DNA of 64,000 nucleotides, taken from NCBI GenBank assembly GCA_963920635.1, contig OY987299.1:122141373-122205372 (forward strand), given 5' to 3'. Source of the stretch: Pseudeuparius sepicola. Its lineage: Eukaryota > Arthropoda > Insecta > Coleoptera > Anthribidae. The position numbers and the translations under genes were made by a program. The notes beneath the pieces were generated by a model. That model made no database searches. It saw only the letters and a list, made by a program, of their open reading frames with translations, and was not told the origin of the DNA. Position 1 is the first letter of the stretch. Each line of letters starts with the position of its first letter. Shown here piece after piece: positions 48,610-61,460 of this stretch.

Positions 48610-49759
48610 CAGGGTGTTCCTTAATGACATGCTAATACTTAAGGGGGTTATTCTTGGGCCCATTTTAAGAAAAAAACTTCATATGAACGTATGTCGTAAA
48701 CGTCCTAACTTTTGAGATACAGGGCGTTGAAGTTCATTTTTTTAAATTGAATTTTGGCTACATCTCCCGAAATAATCAAGCTGCTGAACTGAAATTTGAC
48801 ACTGCTATGTTTTTGGGGATGGAGAATAAGCTGAAAGTGTCAATTTCACCGTATCTCACAGAGGGCGCCACTTGCGCTGTTTTTTGATCACGCTTTTTTA
48901 TCTTTTTGGTCCTGCAGGTCCATCATTTTAGTGCATCTTTTCATTCTGCAAGAAAAAGGTACTCTTCTTTCATAACGATTAAATCAACCGTTTGCTTTGA
49001 AATTGCCAAAACATTCTCCAAAACACCTGTTGACTTTAATATTCGAAACATAAAATTTTCAACTACCACCTTCAAGTGTTACAGATCAACTGTACCATTT
49101 AAACTGAGAAAAAAATGCCAAATGGGCATTGGTCAAAACACTATTGGTTTTCTTGAAATAGAGTGTCAAAATTTTCTCAAATTCAATCCTTTCCATTTTG
49201 GAAGCGAATAATTTTTGGTATATTATTCATAGGGATTTTTTTCTCAGTTTAAATGGTACAGTTGATCTGTAACACTTGAAGGTGGTAGTTGAAAATTTTA
49301 TGTTTCGAATATTGAAGTCAACAGGTGTTTTGGAGAACGTTTTGGCAATTTCAAAGCAAACGGTTGATTTGATCGTTATGAAGCAAGAGTACCTTTTTCT
49401 TGCAGAATGAAAAGATGCACTAAAATGATGGACCTGCAGGACCAAAAAGATAACCTCAAAAAAGTTACGCGTAAAAGCGTGATAAAAAAACAGCGTAAGT
49501 GGCGCCATCTGTGAGATACGGTGAAATTGACATTTTCAGCTTATTCTCCATTCCCAAAAACATAGCAGTGCCAAATTTCAGTTCAGCAGCTTGATTATTT
49601 CGGGAGATGTAGCCAAAATTCAATTTAAAAAAATGAACTTCAACGCCCTGTATCTCAAAAGTTAGGACGTTTACGACATACGTTCATATGAAGTTTTTTC
49701 TTAAAATGGGCCCAAGAATAACCCTCTTAAGTATTAGCATGTCATTAAGGAACACCCTG
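48610..49759. mobile_element. CAGGGTGTTCCTTAATGACA fold-back, long well-matched arms
   Basis: The left end CAGGGTGTTCCTTAATGACA and the right end, its complement, bound arms of about 500 bp meeting near 49215. Pairing can be followed through TAAGGGGGTTATTCTTGGGC (with one C/G change at the other side), TTTCAGTTCAGCAGCTTGAT, CTGTGAGATACGGTGAAATT and CAAAACACCTGTTGA-type blocks. Divergence between arms is low. Two roughly 95-codon frames at 48906 and 49227 are the two arms read as protein, not genes. A half copy lies at 4607-5380. Confidence 0.9.
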
Positions 49760-50990
49760 TATAAGACGAGTTTTAAAGTTTATAATTTTATTTTTATAGT
49801 AGATTTTCTGAATTTCGCAAACCTACTCAGTTTTTCATTCTGAACAAGTCTCCTTAATATCATTTTGTCGTAAAATCTACAAAAAGGCACTTTACTGACG
49901 TGGAAAATTAGTTTTTTCATAATTTCCAAAGCATACCCTACGTAATTTTTCGTAATAAAGATTTTACAAGGGTGGTAAGTTCTTGTGGAGACACTGTGTA
50001 TCTGCCTGCATTTTCGCAAACTTTTAAAATAAAGGACTACAGAAAATGAAAAAATATATAATATAAGGACTCGTTTTTCTTATAGTATTTTTACAGTTCT
50101 ATTCCAATTCATTTTAAATTAAACTACGTTTCCATCTTGAAAAACTCATGGGCGGAAACTATCTACGAAAAATTCATTTTAAACATAATGTTTTTATCCG
50201 TTCTCAGATTTCAAAGCTTTTTAAGTCTAAATAATTAACGAATATTTACTTTTCCTAATTGGGACGTGGGATAATTTGATAGTTTAGCTTTTAAGGAAAA
50301 TTAATGGAGATATAAAAATTCAGTTAATCGAAAGCAAATATTGGTGAAACTGAAACCGAACCTAGCCATTTTATTCCTAAAGATAGAAAGCTTTTGTTAT
50401 ATTTTTAGGACATTATCTTTTTTATCTTTATAGTTTTTTGATTATCTAGCTTTGTGTATTAACACATTCAAGATACATGGCCTACTTTCTGGGATATTTT
50501 TGAAAAACTCGAAAATTGACGAAACTTCTTGGGCAACTTTTCTATTTCAATAGTTACCGAAAAAGTTTCTTCATGAAATCTGTATGGGCAAAACTGATTG
50601 ATTTAAGCCTTCTCTATCAGAAAAAAATTACTCATTTAAATATAGCAGACCACGACGTCAAAAAATTACATCTTTATGTACGTTCATTTAATATAGTTTT
50701 TATGAGAAAAAAATAGAAGCCTTGGCGGTTTTAAATAGGTAAAGTACAGTTGTCGATTTAATTAATTTCAGGACATACTACACTGCATATATTTTTGAAA
50801 TGTATCTGCATCCCTCACATTTTTGAAATTTTCTAGCATGCCTTGAAAAACAAAGCAAGCAGCTTCTGTCAGTTAATTAAATCGATAACTTTTCTTTTGT
50901 CATTTTGCCAGGCCTTCTATATTTTGTTTTTTTTTTCATAAAAAAATATAAATCAGGCAAGCGCAAGGGATAGATAACGCTTGTGATATA
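49760..50990. other. Receptor intron 1, unassigned
   Basis: AT-rich. A repeat block at 49800-49910 is shared with 47820 and 5950. No gene. Confidence 0.4.
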
Positions 50991-52507
50991 CAGTGTGTCC
51001 CGGATAAGAATGAACAGCATGGGGATATTGCAAACGGTGCGAGAGATAGAACAACGGTTAAATGGGGAAAAAGTTGTGCAACTTTAAGGTCAATCAAATG
51101 TCACAAACAGATTTCTAATATCTTTTTTCGTTTTTGAGTTATTTTGAAAAGTAAAATTTTGCGTTTTTGATTTTATTATTTCTGAGGTTGTTATCACAGA
51201 TAGAAAATAAAAGAAAAACACTTTCTTATGGCACTTTTTAACGGGCTTTATAATGGCGTTTTTAGATTTGTTCTACAACGTTTCGGTTTTGAGAAACCAT
51301 CTTCAACTTTATTTTTTTAAATACGGACCTGGATTTTTTTGTAGATTTTGAAAGCACTTTTCATTGCAAATACCATGATGTATGACTCGAAATATGTTTT
51401 AAATGTTTTGAGACAATTATACTAAAAATTCATTTTTTTTATTCATTTTTTCTATTGCGGCCCTGTATTTAATAATAAGAAGTCTAAATATTAATCAGTA
51501 TTGTCAACAATTTAACTTATAGTTTACTTTTACTTCGAAAACTTAATATTTTTAAATACGGCGCTGTCTGGTGTTTTCATCTGTTGTTGTACAGCAAAAC
51601 AGTGTCGCATTGTCTTTTGGAGTAAATTCTTCGCTTTTTCTAATTGTGAGAAGAAAGCTTTAAGCAAATGAAACCAATAACTTTTGCCATTTATTAATTG
51701 CAACAATACATTCGTTCGGCCTCTGCACTATTTCTGTGACGCAAGATATAACATGCTAACATGTTAAATTTGTCGTCATTTGAAAAAGCACTCTCCATTT
51801 CTAATAATACAAATTATTAACTAAATGATACAATGGGAGTTATGGCAAATGACAAGGGGTTGGTTTCGTTGTTTGAAAGCCTTCTAGGTGGAGGATTTTT
51901 AATTATTTTTTATTATCGTATGCGTGACTGTTATTAGTCTTTGCCGTCCTTTTTTTGGTTATACGATTGAAAGATAAGTTGTAATTTAAATTGTTGACAA
52001 TAATGATTAATATTTAGATTTCGTATTATTAAATACAGGGCCGTATTACAAAAAAAAATGAATGGAAAAAAGGAATTTTCAGTATAATTGTCTCAAAACA
52101 TTTTAAAAATATTTCGTGTCATACATTATGGTATTTGCAATGAAAAGTGCTTTCAAAATCTGCAAAAAAAATCCAGGTCCGTATTTAAAAAAAGAAAGTT
52201 AAAGATGGTTTCTCAAAAATGAAATGAACAAATCTAAAAACGCCATTTTAAAGCCCGTTAAAAAGGGCCATAAGGAAGTGTTTTCCTTTTTTTTTCTATC
52301 TGTGATAACAACCTCAGAAAAAATAAAATCAAAAACGAAAAATTTTACTTTTCAAAATAACTCAAAAACGAAAAAATATATTAGAAATCTGTTTGTACCA
52401 TTTTATTGACCTTAAAATTGCCCAACTTTTTCCCCATTTAACCGTTGTTCTATCTCTCATCGTTTGCAAGATCCCCATGCTGTTCATTCTTATCCGGGAC
52501 ACATTTT
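50991..52507. mobile_element. CAGTGTGTCCCGGATAAGAA fold-back element
   Basis: The left end CAGTGTGTCCCGGATAAGAA pairs with TTCTTATCCGGGACACA at the right. The arms pair through TGCAAACG, GAACAACGGTTAAATGGGGA, TTAAAAAGGG and ACCTGGATTTTTTT-type blocks to a centre near 51750. The right end is tandemly duplicated (see 52343-52738). Confidence 0.85.
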
Positions 52508-52738
52508 ATATCGGTTGAAGCAATCAGTTCATTAAGAAACTTTTACTTTTCAAAATAACTCAAAAACGAAAAAATATATTAGAAATCTGTTTGTACCATT
52601 TTATTGACCTTAAAATTGCCCAACTTTTTCCCCATTTAACCGTTGTTCTATCTCTCATCGTTTGCAAGATCCCCATGCTGTTCATTCTTATCCGGGACAC
52701 ATTTTATATAAGTTGAAGCAATCAGTTCATTAAGAAAC
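52343..52738. repeat. 198-bp tandem duplication of the fold-back's right end
   Basis: TTTTACTTTTCAAAATAACT begins at 52343 and again at 52541. Each unit contains the right terminus of the fold-back and about 30 bp of flank ending CAGTTCATTAAGAAAC. I saw only two base differences between the units (TATATCGG against TATATAAG), so the duplication is recent. Confidence 0.9.
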
Positions 52739-53343
52739 TTTTTCAGTAACTCTTGAAATAAAAGATGTTTCGGCAATATTAAATACTGCCGGAAAAAATT
52801 GCAATTGGAACAAAATTTGTTGTTACAACAAGGCAATTTTTTCTTTCAAATAAAGTTCGCCGAAAATGCATATTTGTCAAGATGTTTCCAAGCGGCCCTC
52901 CTTTTTTTACTTCTGCGAAAGGCTACAAAAGGCTTTTCCGAGCCGCTATCAACAGAGCGTCGCCTTGACAAAAAAAAAAACTCCTGGATGCCGGCGATGC
53001 TGGTATCTGCGGCAAACATTTAATTTGACCCGAGCGGTGCGGACGCCCCGGTGCGGGCCCTTCCCTAATTACGCCTCACCAACATGCCGGATATTATTGC
53101 GGAATGTCGTTGGGAGCTAATAAAATCTCCCCGGAGCGCGGGTCGAGGGATGAATGCCGAACAGGGGACCCGACTCATATTTCACAATTTAAATTTGCCC
53201 GTTCCCACCCCTTTTTTTTTGGCGCGGCGAGTGACGGGCTTGCGGTTGTCGGACTCGATTTCTGTCGCATAATGTGCGGTTTGAAGCTACAGCTTTGTTT
53301 TGAGTCGACATTTTTCTAATACGATTTTTCAGATATGGGAAAA
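52739..53343. other. Receptor intron 1, GC-moderate single-copy-like DNA
   Basis: More GC-rich than its surroundings at 52900-53250 with several overlapping open frames on the plus strand, none with a recognised motif. Confidence 0.35.
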
Positions 53344-54334
53344 GGTATAGCATTTCTAAAGTCACTTGAAACAGCCTAAAAAATAACTGATTGGCGTCAC
53401 AAAAAGAATATAGGACATAAGTGTCACGCAGTTTTCAAAAATACACATATTCTACAAGCAACATAATACGTCAAACACGACGTAAAGGACCATAATATTG
53501 TCGAAAGGTATCTAAAAAGCCATATCGATTATAACTATTTACGCAAGTATATTCTAAGATCTGTGAAATTATGGCACGGCTATCCACCGCATTTCGCTGC
53601 ACAAGTGGCCAGCCGTCGAACAGTGTAACCCCTGCAAGTATTGGTGATATTATATTAGGCGAGCATGCAGTCGCTTGTTTTTACTACAATATCAATCTAT
53701 CTTCTCTGTCTCCTTCATCTCTTTTTACTACTAATACCAGGTGCGGTTTAATATGGTTAAAAAAGTGTTTTGTCTCGTATTTTATTGCCGAGGCGCCTGT
53801 TCTCGAGCTACCCTGGAACACATAGTGATATACGGGACGCGATCTATTTCATAGCATTTACCACGCAGTGCTACTGGTAAAAATACCAGACTTATCAGCA
53901 GAAATCACCCGTATAAAATGCAAAGGTTTTTATGGGGTCGACGTCGACCTAGTCAAGGAGACAGCCAATAAGAAAGCGAGCGTAGCGATTTGATTGGTCG
54001 ACATTTCGGAGATCCACGGAGCAGGTGTCGACGTAGGTCAGTTAGGCCAGTATAACCAGTGTAGTGCACGGAAATAAGGATTGGGCTTTATTTTTATTGA
54101 TTTTGGTTTTTTGTTTAGATTTTTGTGTGATGTTGTTTTGTGAGAAACAAAATTATTGCTTTGCTTTGGTTTGAATTATATCAAAATTTATTTTATTATT
54201 TTTTAGAGCATTTAAATAAAATTTTTATATTATTAAGGGCCGTGCGCGGCCTAAGACTCGGTCTTGTTTTACAAAGCAAACGCCGCCCAAGCGTTCTTAT
54301 GCAGTTCCAAGTAGCTTCATTTATACCAAACATA
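53344..54334 (-). mobile_element. ~1-kb TIR element, copy B
   Basis: Reverse-orientation relative of the element at 572-1567. The left end here (GGTATAGCATTTCTAAAGTC) is more diverged than the right (CTTCATTTATACC). The interior matches along its length, including GAGGCGCCTGTTCTCGAGCT and GGTCGACGTCGACC-like blocks. The 84-codon frame at 53571-53825 also appears, shortened, in copy A. That could be chance conservation in repeats, and no domain was recognised. Confidence 0.8.
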
Positions 54335-54511
54335 CTTTGCTTACGAATATCATAATATTCTATTTCATGTACATAATTAGAAATAAATTACTGAACGTGC
54401 TATTCATAAAGTTTGGGTACACCAAAGGGGAAAAAATTGTATTAGATTTTTTGAAAATCTGATTTCAGGCGTTGGTGCATGTTTCGGGTACACTATTGCA
54501 CCTACAGACGG
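54335..54511. other. Receptor intron 1, short unassigned spacer
   Basis: AT-rich spacer between two DNA elements. Confidence 0.4.
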
Positions 54512-55733
54512 GAGGCCAACGATAAAGACAGGCCACGGCGCTAACGCATAATCGCGTAGTCACGTGACCAACTTAGTTTTATATAATGAAAGACATTTTT
54601 GGTGATAAGTAGAAAAAACAAATTTCGTAACAATTTGGCAAGTTTTCTTTCATTTATGACATTATTGGCTTTCTCTAATTGTTTTTTTGAAAATTTTCAA
54701 CCTGCCTCAGCTGTTTTAGGCTGAGAGTTAAACGGCACTGCCCTCACAATATTTTGGCACATTCTCAAAAATTGTTGGGACATCACCTTCCTTTAGCTTA
54801 GGTGATATTCTCTATAGGTATTTTCCTCCCACAACACATTTGTCCACTTCAATTATTGTTTCACTTTCTTGAAAATGTATTAGCCACACATACTTTTTTA
54901 GAAATCAAATCTCAGTTGGGATTTGACGAATCCATTTTTGGCGGAAATTTTCATCCCGAGGCAAAACAAATGTTTGTTAAGGCGACATTTCTTCCTGGCT
55001 TTTGTAATATGTATAAATATAATATAAACATACCCAATATTTGGTATTTAGGTTATTTTTTACGAAATAAAAATGAAAACTAACCTCAGTAGATATACTG
55101 TAAAGATTGACGAGGTCTCAGTTGATCGGCAGCGTGAAAGACCGAATAGAAACCATATCAGGGCGTGGGTCGACAACGAAAATCCTCGAGTACGTTACAA
55201 CACTGATTTATTTCGCACAAGGTGAATGGTGAATACAATAAATACACAAACCCGAACGTGGTCAACGGGAACGGCTTCCAGCCACCCGGATCGTCTGAAC
55301 TCGCGGATCTCCCGTAAGCAGTTCACCCCTCTGTGTCTCAGGCTCCACTGTCCAATACTAATACTGTCCCATGACCATAATAGTCCATTCCGGGTTCCCT
55401 ATTCTGTGGTTCGGGGGAGAATTCCCCTTACAGCGCTCACGCGTCGCGTCGCGTCGGTGCGAGCGGCACCAATACTCTTGGATGGCACGACTCCCACCCA
55501 GACACCCAGAGGCCATAATAACACCTGGGCGGTTCCCCTTCGCCAGGACACACGCGCACTAGACACAAACTTGTTTCTAAAATATAAACTTAGACGTTTA
55601 AAAACACTTTAAACATTGAAAACTTCTCAAAACCCAAGCGCCGCTTTCAGTTATGTGACAAATGACATGTAACGTCTGACTAAGATGGTCACGTGATTTT
55701 TGTGCGCCAGGGCCTGTCTTTATAGTAGGCCTT
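54512..55733. mobile_element. 1.2-kb TIR element (AAAGACAGGCC ends)
   Basis: GAGGCC..GATAAAGACAGGCC at the left pairs with GGCCTGTCTTTATAGTAGGC at the right. The TIR continues through CGGCGC and then TCACGTGACCAACTTA against TAAGATGGTCACGTGA, about 60 bp in all with one indel. The interior is GC-rich at 55130-55570. A 128-codon plus-strand frame there has no recognised motif. Non-autonomous DNA transposon; superfamily unknown. Confidence 0.7.
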
Positions 55734-57879
55734 GCTACAGAGGGTCGTGACGTCACAGCCCATGCCTTTCAAATTTGACATTTAAAATAAAAAAGTGGGA
55801 AAAATCGGATTTGCCTTTTGAAATATTGTGTTATTGTGCCGATTTTCAGAAAGATATCAGAATGATAAATTACAAATGCTATATAATTTATTACCTCTCG
55901 AACTAAAAAACAAAACATTTCAAACTAATTTTAAATACATTTTAACTACGTAGGTAGCTACATAATAAAAATAAATAAAAATAATAAATTATCAGATATG
56001 TTTCTAGTCCCCAACAACATCCGGAATTACGATTCAATTATTATTATTTTATCTTATTATAATTTGTATTACTTTTATTCTGTTAAAGTGTTGAACTTCC
56101 GAAAGATTGTGTCTTAGATCTGGTCAAAATTAAAATTGGGAAATTCTGTTCAAATCTAATAAGGTTACGGACAAGTTTCAAACCGACACTTATTGTAACC
56201 TTTTCTGGACATGTCGTGAAAAGCTAATAATTATTGTCTAAGAATTAGGTATATGGTAAAATGTTTTGTTCCAACAGGTTAGTGTCAAATTATTTTCACC
56301 ATGCATCCGAATATCTGTTTATCAGCTATGATACCTTAAATAATATACAGTGCAACTAGAGCGAAATGCCATAGATTGTGCAGGTAATTCAATTTGAATA
56401 TCACAGCATTAAAATTCAATTCTGTTAATTATTGGAGAATCCCTAAGCTCCGAAATAGGCAAACGCGTACCCAAATAGCTGGAGAACCATTAAGTTCCCC
56501 CTAAATTTAACAAAGACAAGGTCTAATGGAATATATAATATAAATAATCTATGTGTAATATGATAATCGATAATTGGCCACTAAACCCAAAGGGTCCATT
56601 ATCTAATGGAGTGATAAGTTAGCGGCTTTGTGAGGTCGTCCTCCCCGGCATTAGGGGTAGGGGAGTGGAGGTGTCTCGTTGTTTAGACGCAGCTCCACGT
56701 CAGTTCAGTGTTAATTAGGGTGAAATATCACTAAGATTAATAGCGCCTGTCTTCAATTTATAATAATAATTGTATCATTTTCTAATGATATACAGGTCGC
56801 TTACTTCCTCACCCTCGCCTCAATTATTGTTTTGCTATATGTCGTGTTTTTTAAGTTTGGACATTCTTAGTTGTAAATAATAGTTAAATGTATTGTAATA
56901 TCGCACCGTTGTCGCCAGTAAATTTTGGCAGAATTCAAATTCCTGCTGGTGAGTTTTAGAATTTTCAATTTTGACTGTTCAAAAACATCATTTAATTGCA
57001 AAAATAGTCTAGTGACCTATGGGGCAAAAGTCCCTAGCTTAAAATAGAATGTAAGAACTGGACTAGTTACCGCTTTGTTGTGGGATCACTGCTATTCTGC
57101 TGTCATGCAATTTATTGTTCTACGCTCATTTTTAACATTTGTCATATCCGCCAAATTTTTTTGACTGATCATTATTGCAATTATTAGCAGGAAAACTTTA
57201 ACAATGAAGTTAGAAGAGTAAGAAAGAAACTTAGATATAGTTTTAGAAATTTTGTATTATTATGAAATATTGCTTATTGAGTTGAGGCCTTGTTTATGGA
57301 TACTCTAGTTAGCCAATGTCTGACACTGACATATGGACATGACAGAAATACAGTAGATACAGGGAACAGATTTTGAAAAAATAATGTTGGCCAGCTGTTT
57401 TTTGGTAGATTTTAATAGTAGAAAATTAGTAGACAATGACTGGGCCACTTTTAATTTTTGGCGCCATCTGTTGCTTGTATCCAATATTGCTCTCGTATCC
57501 TTATGACTGTCACACCTTGGCTAACTAGGGATTCCATAAACAAGGGTTGAGGTATTTTACATTGAAGTGTAGAATGTGGTTTTATATATCATAATTATTA
57601 TAATAGGGATAAGTTATATATTTACTCCACTAGAATCTCAAAAGCATATCTTCATCTTCTGAAAAGAATCTAATTAAATTCGGCACAGTTGATTTCAGAA
57701 GAAAATAATCTACACAAACGCATCTGCTGACGAGATATTTACATTAGGTATTTACTTACTGAATAGATAATCCTTATAAAGAATCACACTCACTGGGATT
57801 ACTACGGTTTTCTAGGGTTTTCTGTAGTACTTGAGCGAATGCTATCCTATAGTTCTATCTGGAAAAAAGTCGGCCCTAG
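55734..57879. other. Receptor intron 1, unassigned
   Basis: AT-rich with no supported gene or paired repeat. Confidence 0.4.
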
Positions 57880-58009
57880 CCGCAAATGGCAACGAAGACA
57901 AAATAATAGTAATTGTCCCCCTCCCCCGCACAAGCATGTGGTTGCTTCTGGGGTACTCCTAGTTTGGAGTATTGTGAGGGTGAGAATTATTATTATTATT
58001 ATTATTATT
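57880..58009 (+). mobile_element. Short (ATT)n-tailed retroposon, copy 2
   Basis: Near-identical to 5034-5172 from CCGCAAATGGCAACGAAGAC through GTGAGGGTGAGAATTATT. Its (ATT)n tail is interrupted by the minus-strand retrotransposon that follows and resumes at 59377. Confidence 0.75.
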
Positions 58010-59373
58010 GTATCGACTTAGCCAAAAGGCATTCGCACTCCCTCTCTGGGGAACATTCACTTAGATCCCGGGTATCCCGGATACCATAAGGATCTGGCTC
58101 GGACGAGACCCTTGCCAGGTTATCGGGCCTTAGGTGACATTGATGTTGTTGGACGTTCCTGCACTCCCCATGAATTTCCTGACGGTTCGGGCTGTCGCAA
58201 GTAGTACCGCTTTCTGCATGGACCTGTAAAGATTATCAGTTAGACCCAGCTCTTTGATGTTTCTCAGCAAACTTTTTGGTATGACACCAGTTGTTGACAC
58301 GATGATTGGAATCGTCTGAACGTTGTCCATTTCCCATTGCCTTCTAATTCGTTCTTCTAAGTCTCTGTACTTCGCGATCTTCTCGACTTGCTTCACACGC
58401 AGGTTGTTGTTCGGGATGGCAACATCAATCAGAGTTGTCTTCCTAGAAATTTTATGAACTATTATAAGGTCCGGTCTGTTATGGGCAACTCGTTGATCTG
58501 TCAGAACTGTACGATCCCAGTACATCTTGTAGTTGCTGTTCTCAAGAACAGGCTCCGGTGTGTAGCTGTAATATGGGATCCTCTCTGCCTGCACAAGCAG
58601 AAGTTTTTCCGCCAGTTCCTGGTGCAAGATCTTGGCAACCGAATCGTGTCGTTCCTTATATTCCGTTGATGCGAACATCTGACATCCTCCTGTTATGTGC
58701 TGGATTGTTTCTGAAGTTGGGCACCCGTATCTGCATCTGTCATCCACTACCGATGCATGTCCTACAATGAATTTTAGGTAGTTGCGAGTTGGTATAACCT
58801 GATCTTGTAGGAAGCCTTCCGTCTCGGGGAACATTCGTCCCGAGGTCAGCCAATAGTTCGACGCTAACTTGTCGGCATGTTCCTGGTTAACCTCATTAGG
58901 ATGCCTCCCGTGCAGCGGCTTCCCCAACCACCTCTGTAGTTTATCGTTGTCGGTTCGGTGGTGATTTTGACGCTCGTGTTCCGTCAGACGTAGCGGTGTT
59001 GAGACGTCTGCTCCGCATATAGCCCTATGTAGTGTGGAGCTGTTGGCCTGCCTGTAGAAATAATTACGCAGATTTAATATTTGTTGGTCCAATTGCTTGC
59101 TGAGATCTGCCAATCCTCTTCCTCCTAGTTGACGTGGCAGAGTAGTTCTTTCTACGGCGCTACGGGGATGATGTTTATGAGCTTTTGTCAGTAGTGTCCT
59201 AACTTTTCGTTGCAGGTTGTTGATGTCCGTGTTGGTCCAATTCACTATTCCCAACGAATAGCTGAGTACAAAGCACGCATACGTGTTCAGGGCCTTAAAC
59301 AAATTCCTGCTGTTAAGATCAGTTCGCACTACTTGTCTTACTCTCTTGATGAATTCATTCGTTAAATCAGTCT

Positions 59374-59376
<3 letters not shown>
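58010..59376 (-). mobile_element. Dong/R4-like non-LTR retrotransposon, 5'-truncated, inside an (ATT)n tract
   Basis: The element lies between two ATT tracts (57986-58009 and 59377-59405). On its own strand the 5' junction is at the first ATG of the surviving ORF, and the 3' untranslated part is about 120 bp running into (AAT)n. The ORF has a restriction-like endonuclease domain, the class to which R2, R4 and Dong belong. Dong elements of insects are known to sit in TAA repeats, so the target matches. Only the C-terminal part remains, consistent with abortive reverse transcription. Confidence 0.75.

Positions 59377-59377
<1 letters not shown>
58130..59377 (-). CDS. Retrotransposon C-terminal polyprotein: linker, CCHC motif and restriction-like endonuclease
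   Basis: An intact 415-codon frame. Residues 1-110 resemble the post-RT thumb region (TLLTKAHKHHPRSAVERTTL, PRQLGGRGLADLS). The middle is a helical linker. Near residues 214-226 it has C-x3-C-x7-H-x4-C (CRYGCPTSETIQHITGGC), the zinc knuckle typical of RLE-bearing LINEs. RPDLIIV...TTLIDVAIP near residues 300-320 fits the PD-(D/E)xK endonuclease core that nicks target DNA. The RT catalytic domain is absent, so this fragment cannot reverse transcribe. No stop or frameshift is present in 415 codons, which points to a recent insertion. Confidence 0.8.
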
Positions 59378-59405
<28 letters not shown>

Positions 59406-59994
59406 GAAATAAGATTTTCATGTAACTAAAATAAATATCCTTCATACGGAACCAATTTCAGCCACGACCGTTTTCCTCAAAATCTATTCACACTTGGAAG
59501 TTTCCATAATGCTAATAATAATTGTAGTTAATAAAAACATTTAAGGATACTTTCTTTCTCCAGTATCATTAAAATTGTGATACTTTTACATTTTTAGAAC
59601 TCATTCTCACGTAACTTAAAAGTTAACCAACTTTTAACATTTGCGCTAAAATTAAAAAAATCCCAGTTTGATTATGCGTAATTTTATTGCCAACTGTAAG
59701 AAAAAAACTCACAACTAGTGAGGACAAAAACTCACTAGACCGGTTGTTTATTATTTAGGATGGTTATTGGTTAGGTTTTGTTAGCTTGCCGTCAGTCAGC
59801 CAGTTTCGTTAGCGTTTGGCGCAGGGCCGGCTTCAAAGTTGAAAAAAAAAAACAAGTATGTCGGAACTGTTTTAGAAAATCTAAAACTTGGTTCATTTAG
59901 TAGCAGAACAACTAAACAACGATGTGGATGTAGTCAGCCTTGAAAATATTGCAACGGGCCGCGTCAGCAGCGCTTCAAAGTCATAAAAAATATA
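59406..59994. other. Receptor intron 1, unassigned
   Basis: AT-rich; nothing recognised. Confidence 0.4.
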
Positions 59995-60970
59995 CAAGGT
60001 GTCTCACCACGAACTGCATCGATCGATATCTCAAAAAGTAAACATATATTTTTTTGAAAATTCGGCAGCTGACCAATGTCAATGAGTACTATTCATTTAA
60101 AGTATTTAAAGGCACTTCCGGTTATACCGGAAGTCGATGACAACTTTGTTATTTTAAATGGAACACCCTATATTTTATTGTATTTTTGGATTCTACGGAA
60201 AATTCTAGGTACATTTCATGTATCATGTCCTATACCTAAATTAAACCGTTTTTTGAGATATTTGCCATTTTAGAGAAAAAATGACAGATGCAGACCCATA
60301 CTTAATTGACAGTTTCTTCATAACGGCTACATATTTGTAAACGCGCTCTTGGCATTTTGCAGTCAAAGGCTTGGTGCAGAGAAATACCATAAAGAAAGTT
60401 TCCGATCTTGTACAGGGTGCTCACAAAAACTCAAAATTTTCAAAGAGAAACCCTCATTTTTTTATTTTAGCCGTATTCAGCACAAAAAATTTGGGCAAGT
60501 TTGTGTTTGGTTCCCTATACCTAAATGTTAGCATTTTCGATTTATTTACAAAAAACAAATTTTCCACTTCTTCATCAAGGGGGCGTTTGCTTAAGTTTGA
60601 TGAATCTAGTTGGCCATGGCTGATTATACGATTATTAGACTATTCAAATTTATTTATTATTTATGGAGAATGCAAGAGTTATATCGAGAACTTCTAATAC
60701 CTACATTTGCTGATAATAAATAAATTTAAATATTAAATAGCCTTACAAAAAAACGTCAGAAACAAAAATGTGGCAATTTTGGACAGCTAAATGGTGCTGC
60801 AAAAAAAATTGGCATCCATGGCTAACTTGTCGCACAATATAAAAAAAACTCAAATTAAGCAAAACAATTAATAGACGTAGCATGTTTATTTTAAGACACA
60901 CTAAGAAGCTTTATGCAGAAAATTACACAGGGTCTTCGGCTCTCTTGGGGCTAACAGTGTATATTAATCA
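59995..60970. repeat. Composite of fold-back fragments
   Basis: An ACAAGGTGTCTCACCACGAA left end near 59995 is followed by the CTTCCGGTTATACCGGAAGT module (60114) shared with the CAGGGTGATTCACG family, a GTACAGGGTGCTCACAAAAA end near 60410, and at 60775-60960 a partial copy of the fold-back described at 34504-36434. No complete element is present. Confidence 0.5.
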
Positions 60971-61178
60971 ATTTGACACCTCGATTTGAGAGCAACCCAG
61001 GATCTTAGAACATTACGATCGAACTCGAATTTTTTTTTGTCATTTAACTTATTACGACATCGATGCAGTGTGTATATTAATTATTTTACGGGCCATTTTA
61101 AACACTAATCCACCAAAATACATCACAAGTATGCAGGGAGAAACCTCCACCGCCACCTTTAATTTACCCACCCATATA
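60971..61178. other. Receptor intron 1, short spacer
   Basis: No feature recognised before the mariner-like element. Confidence 0.4.
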
Positions 61179-61460
61179 CAGGGTGGCCCGAAAAAGTTTC
61201 CACCCGGATTATTTAAAAAAGTATTGTTTTTTTCAAAAAACGCAATAATATGTCAATGTAGTTTGGAAGGGGGACCTTAATTGCAGAGCAAAGCAGTGCT
61301 GTATCTGCAATCCTCTGGCTGGGGTAGCTACCACCTCAAAATTCTTAAATGGGAATAGGGGTCGAGTGACACCTCAAATTAAAGAGAATTTAGTTCTGTT
61401 TACAATGCTGTACTTATTTTTAATTTTGAGACCATTTTTGGTAAAAATAAATGCAAAAAT

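Noticed and set aside
48906..49508. Two similar ~95-codon frames facing each other
   Set aside because: They are the two arms of one hairpin read as protein.
53571..53825. 84-codon frame in the 1-kb TIR element as a possible transposase
   Set aside because: Copy A keeps only part of it with substitutions and there is no DDE or zinc-finger signature.
55226..55612. A 128-codon plus-strand frame inside the 1.2-kb TIR element
   Set aside because: GC-rich DNA with low-complexity basic translation and no transposase motif.
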